In this document: positions 9,849-18,505 of the stretch, piece after piece
Numbering within the stretch: position 1 is the first letter of the stretch
Layout: each line of letters opens with the position of its first letter
DNA from: Crocinitomicaceae bacterium
Lineage (GTDB): Bacteria > Bacteroidota > Bacteroidia > Flavobacteriales_D > Crocinitomicaceae
Assembly: GCA_017984635.1 (NCBI GenBank)
Contig: JAGNZC010000010.1
Span: forward strand, 1-64,000
Length of the DNA: 64,000 bases
Direction: 5' to 3'
The notes under the pieces: generated by a model
What the model saw: the letters and a program-made list of their open reading frames with translations, nothing else
Databases searched by the model: none
What the model was told of the DNA's origin: nothing
Translations under genes and position numbers: made by a program

Positions 9849-10448
9849 TTATTTTACATTTTCAAGTATTTGTTCTATGTAATTTAATATTTTTTCTTTT
9901 CCAAAAGCAGAATCTGCTGAAGATGTAAATACCGGTGGCAATGCTTCCCAATACTTCAACATTTCTTTTTTGTATTTAGCCAAATTCTTTTGCAATGCAG
10001 AAGAGGACAATTTATCAATTTTTGTGAATACCATTGAAAATGGAATTTGCTTTTCACCACACCAATTCATGAATTCCAAATCGATTTGTTGAGGTTCTAA
10101 ACGACAATCCAACAATACAAATACATTCAGCAATTGTTTTCGTTTCGTAAGGTATTCAGCAATAAACTTTTCCCATTTTTCGCGTTGCACTTTGGATGCT
10201 TTTGCATAACCGTATCCTGGCAAATCGACCAAAAACCAATGGTTATTAATGATGAAATGATTGATAAGCTGTGTTTTACCGGGTCTGCCAGATGTTTTAG
10301 CTAGATTTTTATTATTCACCAACATGTTGATCAAGGAAGATTTCCCCACATTTGAACGACCAATAAAGGCAAATTCAGGACGGTCTTCATCCGGACATTG
10401 CTTGTAGTCTGTGTTGGAAATAACAAATGTTGCTTCTTTGATTTTCAT
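9849..10448 (-). CDS. engB: Ribosome biogenesis GTP-binding protein EngB (YsxC/YihA)
   Basis: This is a small TRAFAC GTPase needed for large ribosomal subunit assembly. The P-loop is GRSNVGKSS at residues 30-38. Switch II is [11 protein letters not shown], and the NKxD-type motif appears as FTKIDKL. The frame is open further upstream to 10529, but family alignment and the ATG at 10448 ([12 protein letters not shown]) give 199 residues, the usual length. A TATATTTG element lies 16 bases before this start, inside the longer frame, which supports the shorter version. Confidence 0.96.
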   Translation of the reverse strand: MKIKEATFVISNTDYKQCPDEDRPEFAFIGRSNVGKSSLINMLVNNKNLAKTSGRPGKTQLINHFIINNHWFLVDLPGYGYAKASKVQREKWEKFIAEYLTKRKQLLNVFVLLDCRLEPQQIDLEFMNWCGEKQIPFSMVFTKIDKLSSSALQKNLAKYKKEMLKYWEALPPVFTSSADSAFGKEKILNYIEQILENVK

Positions 10449-10463
10449 GCGTTGATTTTTGTG

Positions 10464-10471
10464 CAAATATA
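10464..10471 (-). promoter_or_regulatory. Putative -7 element (TATATTTG) for engB
   Basis: Exact TAnnTTTG match on the minus strand, 15 bases before the engB ATG. No clear -33 TTG at N19-23. Confidence 0.45.
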
Positions 10472-10517
10472 CGGTTTTGTTCCTATTTCTTTGGCTAATT
10501 CTGTTAAATATTAGCTT

Positions 10518-10552
10518 TTTGAACTCCAATTTCTTGAGATGTCGTAACTTTG
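10518..10552 (+). promoter_or_regulatory. Putative promoter of the HMA lipoprotein gene
   Basis: TTTG at 10518-10521 is followed after 23 bases by TAACTTTG at 10545-10552, matching the Bacteroidota -33/-7 pattern with a slightly long spacer. The start codon is 18 bases downstream. Confidence 0.5.
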
Positions 10553-10570
10553 TGAATTAAAATTCTTATA

Positions 10571-10951
10571 ATGATTAGAACATCCTTGTTATTCTGTTTA
10601 CTAGGTTTATTTGTTGCGTGTAATTCAACACCTGAAACAATTGTATTGCGTCGTGAAAAAGTTGTGAAAACAACTAAAACAAAAGTTATTGGAAACAAAA
10701 AAATGACCGTTGAAATCGAAGGGATGACATGCGAAATGGGTTGCGGTGGAAGTATTCGAAAAGCGTTAAAAGAAACAGGTGGAGTTGAACGCGTTCAATA
10801 CGATTTTGTTGAAGGAAGAAAAAAGCAAGTGGCAATAGTTACCTACAATGATCAACAAGTTTCACCAAAAGAAGCATTAAAATTGATTGAAACAATCAAT
10901 GAAAAACAATTTACGGCGAAATTAATAAGCGACGAAGCGCTCAACAATTAA
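10571..10951 (+). CDS. Lipoprotein with heavy-metal-associated (HMA) domain
   Basis: The 126-residue precursor has a lipoprotein signal (LLGLFVAC, lipidated Cys17), a short basic linker and one HMA-type ferredoxin-like fold from about residue 43. The metal site reads GMTCEMGCGGSI, with Cys54 and Cys58, so the classic GMTCxxC has one extra residue between the cysteines. HMA domains usually act in cytoplasmic copper chaperones and P-type ATPases; here the signal places it in the periplasm, tethered to a membrane. A role in periplasmic Cu or Zn binding is inference. No metal transporter is adjacent. Its stop overlaps the end of the convergent kinase gene by 4 bases. Confidence 0.85.
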   Translation: MIRTSLLFCLLGLFVACNSTPETIVLRREKVVKTTKTKVIGNKKMTVEIEGMTCEMGCGGSIRKALKETGGVERVQYDFVEGRKKQVAIVTYNDQQVSPKEALKLIETINEKQFTAKLISDEALNN

Positions 10952-11307
10952 AAAAGCAACTGATAAATTGGTGGTATAAAAATAAAACCGCCAATTATTA
11001 ATGCAATAAGCGCAGCAATTAATACGGCACCCGCAGCCATGTCTTTTACTGATTTTATTAGAGAATGTTGGTCTGGAGTAACGTGATCACACAGTTTTTC
11101 TAGCGCAGAATTGATTGCTTCCATTCCTAAAACAAGCGCGGATGTTAATAAAATAACTATCCATTCAAGGACTGTGATGCTCAATAAAAACCCAAAAAGT
11201 ATTGCAATCAAAAATAGGACAAAATGTATTTTGAAATTTCGTTCATTTTTTAGTGAAATTCGAATTCCATTCAACGCAAAACCAACACTATTTATAAATT
11301 GCTTCAT
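10948..11307 (-). CDS. Diacylglycerol kinase-like membrane protein (DagK family)
   Basis: The 119-residue product has the small prokaryotic DagK/undecaprenol kinase layout: an N-terminal amphipathic helix with basic residues (FALNGIRISLKNERNFKIH), then three membrane helices. The signature EAINSALEKLCDHV contains the conserved Glu and Asn. It phosphorylates a lipid alcohol, either diacylglycerol or undecaprenol; the sequence does not decide which. A longer in-frame start at 11472 would run through the SAM riboswitch on the opposite strand and has no family support, so I chose the ATG at 11307. Confidence 0.88.
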   Translation of the reverse strand: MKQFINSVGFALNGIRISLKNERNFKIHFVLFLIAILFGFLLSITVLEWIVILLTSALVLGMEAINSALEKLCDHVTPDQHSLIKSVKDMAAGAVLIAALIALIIGGFIFIPPIYQLLF

Positions 11308-11332
11308 TTTTCTTGTAAAAGTATAAAAACAC

Positions 11333-11363
11333 TTTGATTTTCTTATTTTTCCCCTTAATTTTG
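11333..11363 (+). promoter_or_regulatory. Promoter of the SAM riboswitch-metH operon
   Basis: TTTG at 11333-11336, 19 bases, then TAATTTTG at 11356-11363: an exact match to the Bacteroidota TTTG-N19-TAnnTTTG promoter. Transcription would begin near 11368, about 20 bases before the riboswitch. Confidence 0.75.
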
Positions 11364-11388
11364 TACCTCGTTCATTATTTGATAGAAA

Positions 11389-11490
11389 ACTTATGAAGAA
11401 AGGTGGAGGGACAGGCCCTACGAAACCTTGGCAACCCTCAAATTTGAGAAGGTGCCAAATCCAATCAGTCAATTGACTGAAAAGATAAGT
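11389..11490 (+). promoter_or_regulatory. SAM-I (S-box) riboswitch upstream of metH
   Basis: The S-box core is present in order: a P1 5' strand ACTTAT at 11389-11394, GAAAGGTGGAGGGA-type bases, GGCCCTACGAAACC, GGCAACC, a P3 hairpin, GGTGCCAAATCC, a P4 hairpin made of the palindrome CAGTCAATTGACTG, GAAAAGAT and a P1 3' strand ATAAGT at 11485-11490. S-box RNAs bind S-adenosylmethionine and reduce expression of methionine genes. Here it precedes metH, matching that logic. No strong terminator hairpin follows; there is a pyrimidine run ending in seven T residues at 11515-11521, so the switching mechanism is unclear. Confidence 0.93.
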
Positions 11491-11537
11491 AGATTTAGTC
11501 GTTTGACTCCTCTCTTTTTTTCATAGTACATTACACT

Positions 11538-12539
11538 ATGGAAGCAATACAAGACATTTTAAAACAACGAATTCTCATTCTCGACGGAGCAATGGGAACA
11601 ATGATTCAACGTCATAAACTCGAAGAACAAGATTTTCGAAAAGGTTGGTTTGAAAACCATGAAAAGCCTTTAAAGGGAAACAATGATTTATTGTCATTGA
11701 CTCGTCCAGAAATCATCAAAGAAATTCATGCACTATATTTTGAAGCCGGAGCTGATATTGCTGAAACCAATACCTTTTCAGGCACATGGATTGCTCAGGC
11801 AGATTATGGATTAGAAAATTATGTGTACGATATTAATTTTCAATCTGCTAAAATTGCGCGAGAAGTTGCAGATGAATTCACAAAATTAAATCCATCAAAA
11901 CCACGTTTTGTAGCTGGTTCTATTGGGCCAACCAATCGCACGGCTTCTATTTCTCCAGATGTAAATGATCCCGGTTTTAGAGGTATATCTTTTGATGAAT
12001 TAGTGAATGCTTATTCCGAACAAGTAAATGCATTGATGGATGGCGGAGTAGATTTGTTGTTGGTCGAAACAATTTTTGATACACTCAATGCGAAAGCTGC
12101 TTTATTTGCTATTGATGAAGTGTTTGAACAACGAGGGAAACGTCTTCCAATCATGGTTTCTGGAACAATCACCGATCAAAGTGGGCGAACATTAACCGGT
12201 CAAACAACCGAAGCATTTTTAATTTCAATTGCACATATTCCATTATTAACGGTGGGATTAAATTGTGCGCTTGGTGCTTCTATGATGCGTCCTTATTTAC
12301 AAATACTAAAACAAAAATCACCGTTTGGTGTCAGCGCGCATCCAAATGCAGGATTACCGAATGAATTTGGGAAATACGACGAATCACCGGAAATGATGGC
12401 TGAACAAATCAAGTCCTTTTTAGAAGAAGGATTAGTGAATATTATTGGTGGTTGTTGTGGAACAACTCCAGCTCATATTAAAGCAATCGCTGATCTAGCA
12501 GCACATTACCAACCAACAATTTCTTCATCAAATTTATGA
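11538..12539 (+). CDS. metH: Methionine synthase, homocysteine-binding module (split MetH part 1)
   Basis: This 333-residue protein matches the N-terminal homocysteine S-methyltransferase barrel of cobalamin-dependent methionine synthase. It begins [16 protein letters not shown]. The zinc-binding cysteines are Cys243 (GLNCALG), Cys306 and Cys307 (GGCCGTT). It lacks the pterin, cobalamin and activation domains, which are encoded by the next gene; the two overlap by 4 bases (ATGA), so translation is probably coupled and the products should form one enzyme. Such a split is known in Bacteroidota. Expression is under the SAM-I riboswitch. Confidence 0.95.
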   Translation: MEAIQDILKQRILILDGAMGTMIQRHKLEEQDFRKGWFENHEKPLKGNNDLLSLTRPEIIKEIHALYFEAGADIAETNTFSGTWIAQADYGLENYVYDINFQSAKIAREVADEFTKLNPSKPRFVAGSIGPTNRTASISPDVNDPGFRGISFDELVNAYSEQVNALMDGGVDLLLVETIFDTLNAKAALFAIDEVFEQRGKRLPIMVSGTITDQSGRTLTGQTTEAFLISIAHIPLLTVGLNCALGASMMRPYLQILKQKSPFGVSAHPNAGLPNEFGKYDESPEMMAEQIKSFLEEGLVNIIGGCCGTTPAHIKAIADLAAHYQPTISSSNL

Positions 12540-15202
12540 AAGCAACACTTCAGTTAGCAGGACTTGAGCCATTAATTGTTACTGCAGAAAGTAACTTTGT
12601 AAACATTGGTGAACGAACAAATGTAACAGGATCGCGTGCTTTTTTGCGTATGATCAAAGAAGGAGATTTTGAAGCAGCACTAGCTGTAGCAAGAGATCAA
12701 GTGGAAGGAGGAGCTCAAATCATTGACATCAACATGGATGAAGGAATGATTGACGGAAAAGAAGCCATGGTTAAATTTTTAAATTTAATTGCTTCAGAAC
12801 CTGAAATTGCGCGTGTTCCAATCATGATTGATAGTTCTAAATGGGAGATAATTGAGGCAGGATTAAAATGTATTCAAGGAAAAGGGGTGGTGAATTCCAT
12901 TTCATTAAAAGAAGGTGTTGAAAATTTCATTGCACAAGCAAAAAAGATCAAGCGATATGGCGCAGCAGTGATTGTAATGGCATTTGATGAAAATGGCCAA
13001 GCTGATAGCTTTGAGCGAAGAATTGAAATCTGTGAACGCTCGTATCGAATTTTAAGAGATGAAGTTCAGTTTCCAGCAAACGATATCATCTTTGATCCTA
13101 ATATTTTTCCTGTTGCAACGGGAATGGCTGAACACAATAATAATGCGCTTGATTTTTTCCGTGCAACAAAATGGATTCGCCAAAATTTAACAGGTGCGCA
13201 CGTTAGTGGTGGAGTTTCCAATGTTTCTTTTTCTTTTCGTGGAAATGACAAAGTGAGAGAAGCGATGCACGCTGCGTTTTTATACCATGCCATTCAACAT
13301 GGAATGGATATGGGAATTGTGAATCCAACCATGTTGGAGATTTATTCAAATGTCGACAAAGAACTATTAGAATTTGTAGAAGATGTTTTATTGAATCGCA
13401 GAGAAGATGCAACTGAACGCTTATTAGAATATGCCGAAACAGTAAAAGGGGATGGTAAAAAAAGAGAAATTGATTTAAGTTGGAGAGATGTTTCTGTCCA
13501 AGAAAGATTGGCACATGCATTAGTGAAAGGAATCGTTGATTTTATTGATGAAGATGTAGAAGAATGTCGCCAGCTGTTTGAACGACCAATAGAAGTGATC
13601 GAAGGGCCATTGATGGATGGAATGAACATTGTTGGCGATTTGTTTGGCAGTGGTCAAATGTTTTTACCGCAAGTAGTTAAGTCTGCCCGGGTAATGAAAA
13701 AAGCGGTTGCTTATTTGTTGCCATTTATTGAAGCTGAAAAAAATGGAGTGCGCCAAGCTGCAGGTAAAATTATCATGGCAACGGTTAAAGGCGATGTACA
13801 CGATATCGGTAAAAACATCGTTGGTGTTGTTTTGGGTTGTAACAATTACGATGTCGTCGATTTGGGAGTCATGGTTCCTTTTGAAAAAATAATTCAAGCG
13901 GCTATTGATGAAAACGCGGATGCCATTGGATTAAGTGGATTGATTACTCCATCTTTAGATGAAATGGTGACAGTTGCCAAAGAAATGGAGCGTGCAAATT
14001 TGTCAATTCCCTTATTGATCGGTGGCGCAACAACTTCAAAAGTGCATACAGCAGTTAAAATTGACCAACATTACACCAAAGGTCAAACCATACATGTGTT
14101 AGATGCTTCGAGAGCTGTAACGGTGGTTGAAAGTATGCTGGGAAATAAAAAAGAAGCATATGTTAGCGCGTTAAAAGAAGAATATACACGCGTTCGTGAA
14201 CACCACGAAAAACACCGAGGAGCGAAGCAGTTATTATCTTTAGCAGCTGCAAGAGCTAATCAATTGAAGATAGATTTTCAGCAGAAAGATTGTTTTCAGC
14301 CAAAAAAATTAGGGATTACAAGCTTTGAAGATTTTCCGTTCGAAGATTTAATTTCATACATTGATTGGACGCCATTTTTCCAAACATGGGAATTGCATGG
14401 CAAATTTCCAGCTATCTTAACGGATGAAGTGGTGGGTATTGAAGCAACGAAATTGTTTCAAGATGCACAAGCTATGTTGACGACCATTGTTAAAGAAAAA
14501 TGGTTGAAAGCAGCAGCAGTGGTGGGATTATTTCCGGCAAATTCAAATGGAGATGATATTGAAATTTACCAGGACAATACACGAATGAATCTTCTTCATG
14601 TGCAACATTCTTTGCGTCAACAAACAAAAAAAGCAGCGGGCCAACCCAATGTTGCATTAGCTGATTTTATTGCACCAAAAGAAAGTGGAATTGAAGATTA
14701 CATTGGTGGATTTGTTGTTACGACAGGTTTAGGAATTGATGAACACATTGAGCGTTTTGAAAAAGAGCACGATGACTACAATTCAATTCTGTTAAAAGCT
14801 TTAGCAGATCGTTTGGCAGAAGCATTTGCAGAATGCTTACATGCACATGTTCGTATAGAATATTGGGGATATGCTTCAGACGAGCAATTGAATGCAGAAG
14901 AAATCATTAAAGAAAAATACCGTGGAATTCGACCAGCGCCAGGTTATCCAGCTTGTCCAGATCATACTGAAAAAATCGGCTTATTTGAACTATTAAATGC
15001 GACAGAGTTGACAGGTGTAACATTAACTGAAAGTTTAGCGATGTTCCCAACAGCAGCTGTTTCTGGCTGGTATTTTGGTCATCCAGAAGCTACTTATTTT
15101 GGATTAGGAAAAATTACGGAAGAACAAGTAGAAGATATTGCGAATCGCAAAAAGATGCCATTCGAACAAATGCAACGTTGGTTGGGAAGTGTCCTAAATT
15201 AA
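12536..15202 (+). CDS. metH: Methionine synthase, folate/cobalamin/activation modules (split MetH part 2)
   Basis: The 888-residue product carries the remaining MetH domains. A pterin-binding barrel comes first ([13 protein letters not shown] near residue 20). A cobalamin-binding module has the cap region and DVHDIG at 420-425, with His422 as the axial cobalt ligand. The C-terminal AdoMet-binding activation domain has [15 protein letters not shown] near residue 800. It transfers the methyl group of methyltetrahydrofolate to homocysteine via methylcobalamin, using the part 1 protein for homocysteine. No frameshift explains the split: part 1 ends in its own stop after a complete domain. Confidence 0.96.
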   Translation: MKATLQLAGLEPLIVTAESNFVNIGERTNVTGSRAFLRMIKEGDFEAALAVARDQVEGGAQIIDINMDEGMIDGKEAMVKFLNLIASEPEIARVPIMIDSSKWEIIEAGLKCIQGKGVVNSISLKEGVENFIAQAKKIKRYGAAVIVMAFDENGQADSFERRIEICERSYRILRDEVQFPANDIIFDPNIFPVATGMAEHNNNALDFFRATKWIRQNLTGAHVSGGVSNVSFSFRGNDKVREAMHAAFLYHAIQHGMDMGIVNPTMLEIYSNVDKELLEFVEDVLLNRREDATERLLEYAETVKGDGKKREIDLSWRDVSVQERLAHALVKGIVDFIDEDVEECRQLFERPIEVIEGPLMDGMNIVGDLFGSGQMFLPQVVKSARVMKKAVAYLLPFIEAEKNGVRQAAGKIIMATVKGDVHDIGKNIVGVVLGCNNYDVVDLGVMVPFEKIIQAAIDENADAIGLSGLITPSLDEMVTVAKEMERANLSIPLLIGGATTSKVHTAVKIDQHYTKGQTIHVLDASRAVTVVESMLGNKKEAYVSALKEEYTRVREHHEKHRGAKQLLSLAAARANQLKIDFQQKDCFQPKKLGITSFEDFPFEDLISYIDWTPFFQTWELHGKFPAILTDEVVGIEATKLFQDAQAMLTTIVKEKWLKAAAVVGLFPANSNGDDIEIYQDNTRMNLLHVQHSLRQQTKKAAGQPNVALADFIAPKESGIEDYIGGFVVTTGLGIDEHIERFEKEHDDYNSILLKALADRLAEAFAECLHAHVRIEYWGYASDEQLNAEEIIKEKYRGIRPAPGYPACPDHTEKIGLFELLNATELTGVTLTESLAMFPTAAVSGWYFGHPEATYFGLGKITEEQVEDIANRKKMPFEQMQRWLGSVLN

Positions 15203-15212
15203 GTTTACATTT
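15181..15212 (+). promoter_or_regulatory. Putative rnhA promoter
   Basis: TTG at 15181-15183, 21 bases, then TACATTTG at 15205-15212, overlapping the end of metH. The rnhA ATG is 13 bases after the -7 element, implying a leader of under 10 bases. Confidence 0.55.
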
Positions 15213-15225
15213 GTTCAATTGAATT

Positions 15226-15702
15226 ATGAAAGTTAAAATTTATACCGACGGCTCTGCAAAGGGGAATCCTGGTCCTGGTGGCTATGGAATTGTTATGAAA
15301 TTTAATGATTCAGTAAAAGAATTTGCCAAAGGTTATCGCTTAACCACCAACAATAGAATGGAATTATTGGCTGTCATTACAGCTTTGGAAAACATGAAAA
15401 CGAATCAATATTCGATTGAGATTTTTTCAGATTCTAAATACGTCATTGATTCAATCACCAAAGGGTGGGTTTTTGGCTGGAAAACGAAAGGTTTTAAAGG
15501 CAAGAAAAACGCAGATTTGTGGTTGCGTTATTTAAACTTGCATTCCAAGTTCAATCTAACATTTCATTGGGTAAAAGGTCACGCTGGACATCCAGAAAAT
15601 GAGCGTTGTGACCTATTGGCAACGACAGCTGCAGACAATCCTCCTCATTTAATAGATGAGCAATTTGAGAAAAACCAAGAAAACAACGAAGCTTTATTTT
15701 AA
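15226..15702 (+). CDS. rnhA: Ribonuclease HI
   Basis: The enzyme cuts the RNA strand of RNA-DNA hybrids, for example R-loops and Okazaki primers. The catalytic carboxylates are visible: Asp8 (IYTDGSAKGNPGPGGYG), Glu46 (NNRMELLAV), Asp69 (IFSDSKYV) and Asp129 (ERCDLLA), and the basic protrusion region (KGWVFGWKTKGFKGKKN) is retained. The length of 158 residues is typical. It lies 23 bases after metH but has its own promoter-like sequence. The last 9 bases overlap the convergent next gene. Confidence 0.96.
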   Translation: MKVKIYTDGSAKGNPGPGGYGIVMKFNDSVKEFAKGYRLTTNNRMELLAVITALENMKTNQYSIEIFSDSKYVIDSITKGWVFGWKTKGFKGKKNADLWLRYLNLHSKFNLTFHWVKGHAGHPENERCDLLATTAADNPPHLIDEQFEKNQENNEALF

Positions 15703-16389
15703 TAGCTCTGTATTTCCATTCTTGATTAAACATGCTTTAGTAAATGTGTAAATTAATGGGTGAGGAATCTCACGTGTTGAAGATATTTGAGGGGTAAAAG
15801 CACATGCTAAAAAGAAATCATGTTTTTTTAAACTCACAACTTCAGGTTCTTCAAATTGATTATAGGCTTCAACATCAATGATTTCATCTTGAAGAGAATG
15901 GATGAGTTGTGGGTAAAGGCTGTAGCGCGATGAGGTTAATTCATCTGTACTGCGATTTTCATATAAGTGAATAAACTCTTTTGAATTTGGAACAATATGA
16001 ATCCGCTCAAAATGATTTCCTTCAATTAAATTTTCAGATATTAATTTTTCACCTTGCGTATTTAACTGAAACGAATTGATCAACACTTCGATGAATTGTT
16101 TGTATCCTTCACCTGTAATCAATACAGGAGTTTTTAGTTGCATTAAATGTTTGATGATTCCATTCAGGAAAAAAGCATTTAAAATAATTCCAGGTGCAAT
16201 CCAAATACCATCGTACTGTTCAAAATATGAGGGCTTTTGTTGTGCTGCCTCATTGATTTTAACCCAATAGTAATTGACATCAACTTCTAAAAAATGCTCC
16301 GCATGATCCAATGCTAAGTTAGTCGCTTGGTGCGAATTAAAGGTGAAATTGTAATCACCAATGATTGCTATTTTGAGCCTGTGACTCAT
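15694..16389 (-). CDS. CTP-synthase-like glutamine amidotransferase without catalytic cysteine
   Basis: The 231 residues resemble the class I glutamine amidotransferase half of CTP synthase: KIAIIGDYNFTFNSHQATN at the start, YDGIWIAPGIILNAFFLNG in the oxyanion region and a C-terminal PHPLIYTFTKACL resembling the P-P-LF--F-A end. Where active enzymes have GICLGMQ with the nucleophilic Cys, this protein reads ITGEGYK (residues 91-97), so glutamine hydrolysis looks impossible. Databases contain a family named CTP synthase C-terminal region-related protein, and this is probably a member. Its role is unknown. It converges on rnhA with a 9-base overlap. Confidence 0.72.
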   Translation of the reverse strand: MSHRLKIAIIGDYNFTFNSHQATNLALDHAEHFLEVDVNYYWVKINEAAQQKPSYFEQYDGIWIAPGIILNAFFLNGIIKHLMQLKTPVLITGEGYKQFIEVLINSFQLNTQGEKLISENLIEGNHFERIHIVPNSKEFIHLYENRSTDELTSSRYSLYPQLIHSLQDEIIDVEAYNQFEEPEVVSLKKHDFFLACAFTPQISSTREIPHPLIYTFTKACLIKNGNTELLK

Positions 16390-16400
16390 GTTGGGCTAAT

Positions 16401-16425
16401 AAAAAAAGCTGAATTATTCAGTTTT
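16401..16425 (-). terminator. Terminator of the downstream lipoprotein gene
   Basis: On the minus strand AAAACTGAA, TAA loop, TTCAGC, then a run of T residues, beginning 5 bases after the stop of the lipoprotein gene. The stem is short, so strength is uncertain. Confidence 0.6.
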
Positions 16426-16429
16426 AATA

Positions 16430-17071
16430 TTATCGTTTGAACCATCCTTGGAATTTCGCGTTTTCAAATCTCAATGATTGTAAAACCGGATTAGCTGGGT
16501 CAGTTGTATCTAAATGGTAGACATAACAATTGAAGTCACACACATATTTAGAATAATCACCAGTTGCGTCAGATGCTTGTTTTACTTGTGTAAAATCAAC
16601 ATTTTGAGCATTTGGTGAAAGGCCATCTGATTTCCAAATATTACCATTAATATCTCTGTAAGTTACCTCAAATCCAGCACCTCCTAAATTAGAATATGCT
16701 GGAGTTAAATTGGTCAAAAAGAAATTATTGAAAATAGAAAGTGTTGGATCTGTAGTTGTACTTTGGTCCCATAAAACATTCCCTACACCAATTTGAATCA
16801 TTACAGGAGAATCACCAGAAATCATTGCTGCATAATACGTTGCACTCGATAATTGTGGGGGAGGCAATAATAATTTTGCTTTCGATTGGTTACAATAATA
16901 ACCATTAACATTTTCAGTTATCTCAACATCTGTGTTATTAATCGTTCCTTTAAAATGGCTATACAACTCAACCGTTGAAGTAGGAGCAGGTATTATTTCA
17001 TGATCAATACAAGATGATAAGCTAAAAACAGCTACCATTAATGCAATAATTCCAAGTTTCATTTTTTTCAT
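16430..17071 (-). CDS. Putative lipoprotein of unknown function
   Basis: The 213-residue product starts MKKMKLGIIALMVAVFSLSSC, a lipoprotein signal with the lipidated Cys at residue 21. The mature part is Asp/Asn/Thr-rich and predicted beta-type, with one internal Cys pair (YVCDFNCYVY) that could form a disulfide. I do not recognise a domain. The open frame extends to 17110, but the ATG at 17071 gives the best signal peptide; a second ATG at 17062 is also possible. It is monocistronic, ending in its own terminator. Confidence 0.78.
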   Translation of the reverse strand: MKKMKLGIIALMVAVFSLSSCIDHEIIPAPTSTVELYSHFKGTINNTDVEITENVNGYYCNQSKAKLLLPPPQLSSATYYAAMISGDSPVMIQIGVGNVLWDQSTTTDPTLSIFNNFFLTNLTPAYSNLGGAGFEVTYRDINGNIWKSDGLSPNAQNVDFTQVKQASDATGDYSKYVCDFNCYVYHLDTTDPANPVLQSLRFENAKFQGWFKR

Positions 17072-17377
17072 GTGTATACTTTTTTTTAAGTTTTTAGCTT
17101 TAGAAAACAAAAACTAACTACGAATATACGTTTAAAAGTTATAAAAAGTTGCTGCAGATTAAAAATCTTTAAAAAAATGGATTTATTTTTAGATGATTCG
17201 CTAAAATTCTAACTTTATTCGAAAGCATAATTTTATAAATAAGTATATTTACAGCCATATATAATAGATAAAAAACGGGATGAATTTGATACCTTTTTAT
17301 TTATACCAATTAAACAAATCAGACTTTGTTGCTGTTGTTTTTTTGAAAAACGGAATAACAAATTTAATTAATTCAAC
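17072..17377. other. Intergenic region between divergent lipoprotein gene and lipB
   Basis: About 300 AT-rich bases separate the two divergent starts. They must contain both promoters, but I found no exact TAnnTTTG at a proper distance; the nearest are TAACTTTA near 17210 and a TAGTTTTTG variant on the minus strand near 17110. I see no RNA gene or repeat here. Confidence 0.5.
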
Positions 17378-18082
17378 ATGCGGCCTCTCGTACATTTTAA
17401 AGATTTAGGACTTATTGATTACAAAGAGGCTTGGGATTTTCAAGAATCTGTCTTTCAAAACACGATTCAAGAAAAAATTCAAATTCGCAATGGCGACTCA
17501 ACGCTAACAACTAAAAATTATTTATTGTTTTGCGAGCATCCTCATGTATTTACATTGGGTAAAAGTGGTAGCGAATCTAATTTATTACTCAATGAATTAG
17601 AGTTAGAAAAAGAAGAAGCAACTTTTTATAAAATTAATCGAGGTGGTGACATAACTTATCATGGACCTGGACAATTAGTAGCTTACCCAATTTTTGATTT
17701 GGATCACTTTTTCACAGACATTCACAAATACATGCGATTTCTAGAAGAAGCGGTTATACAAACGTTAGCGACTTTTGGAATTGAAAGTGGAAGAGTAGAA
17801 GGTTTAACAGGTGTTTGGTTGGATGGCAATACGTCAAAGGCGCGAAAAATATGTGCATTAGGGGTCAAAAGTTCACGCTGGGTAACCATGCACGGAATAG
17901 GCTTTAATGTTAATGCTGATTTGAATTATTTCTCACACATCATTCCATGTGGCATTAATGATAAAGCGGTTACTTCTATGCAACACGAATTAGGAAGAAA
18001 GTTGGATATGTTAGAAGTAGCGAATGTATTGAAAACAAAATTAAGTCAACTATTTGAGTTTGATTTACAAGATTGGAAATAG
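17378..18082 (+). CDS. lipB: Octanoyl-[acyl-carrier-protein]--protein octanoyltransferase LipB
   Basis: LipB moves octanoate from acyl carrier protein to the lipoyl domains of 2-oxoacid dehydrogenases and the glycine cleavage H protein, before LipA adds sulfur. The RGGDITYHGPGQLVAYPIFDL signature is at about 88-108. The catalytic pair is Lys157 (ARKICALGVK) and Cys191 (IIPCGI). At 234 residues it is normal length. lipA is not in the window. The next gene starts 9 bases downstream and is probably co-transcribed. Confidence 0.96.
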   Translation: MRPLVHFKDLGLIDYKEAWDFQESVFQNTIQEKIQIRNGDSTLTTKNYLLFCEHPHVFTLGKSGSESNLLLNELELEKEEATFYKINRGGDITYHGPGQLVAYPIFDLDHFFTDIHKYMRFLEEAVIQTLATFGIESGRVEGLTGVWLDGNTSKARKICALGVKSSRWVTMHGIGFNVNADLNYFSHIIPCGINDKAVTSMQHELGRKLDMLEVANVLKTKLSQLFEFDLQDWK

Positions 18083-18091
18083 TACAAGAAT

Positions 18092-18502
18092 ATGAAAGAA
18101 GGATTAACAGGGCCAATAGTTGAGCAAGTAGCAGTTGCTATTGTGCAAGAATTATCAGAAAAGAAAGAATTTATCTATAACGCTTATCTCTTGAATTTAA
18201 GAGACGATATTATGGAGGGAATCATTATTTCTGTTACAGGTTATGGAGAAAACCCAACAACGGGTGAAGCGATTAAAACGGCTACTTTACGCCATTCATT
18301 GGAAGTTTTATTACCAAATGAAGCCGCTAAAATTGAACCATTAATGGAAGAGGTTTTTGCTATAAACAACGAATTTTGGATTAGTTTCTGGGTCAATGAT
18401 GATTTATTTGACAAAAAATTTGTTTTTCCAGCTGGAACGATTCAACCTGAAAAAATGGAATTGATTCCACTGTTAGGATTTAAAGGAATGCTTATTCAAT
18501 AA
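18092..18502 (+). CDS. Conserved-looking hypothetical protein downstream of lipB
   Basis: This 136-residue protein is soluble and acidic, with no signal peptide or membrane segment. A mixed alpha/beta pattern is suggested by FIYNAYLLNLRDDIMEGIIISVTGYG and FWISFWVNDDLFDKKFVF. I do not recognise the family. The 9-base gap after lipB suggests co-transcription, so a link to lipoylation is possible but not shown. The stop is followed in the same frame, after one codon, by the start of the next gene. Confidence 0.75.
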   Translation: MKEGLTGPIVEQVAVAIVQELSEKKEFIYNAYLLNLRDDIMEGIIISVTGYGENPTTGEAIKTATLRHSLEVLLPNEAAKIEPLMEEVFAINNEFWISFWVNDDLFDKKFVFPAGTIQPEKMELIPLLGFKGMLIQ

Positions 18503-18505
18503 GGA

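Noticed and set aside
10948-11472. Extended version of the diacylglycerol kinase-like gene starting at 11472
   Set aside because: The extra 55 residues are the antisense of the SAM riboswitch and promoter, with no family similarity; the ATG at 11307 fits the family.
17280-17405. A 41-codon open frame before lipB
   Set aside because: Overlaps the lipB start in another frame, with no promoter or recognisable protein features.
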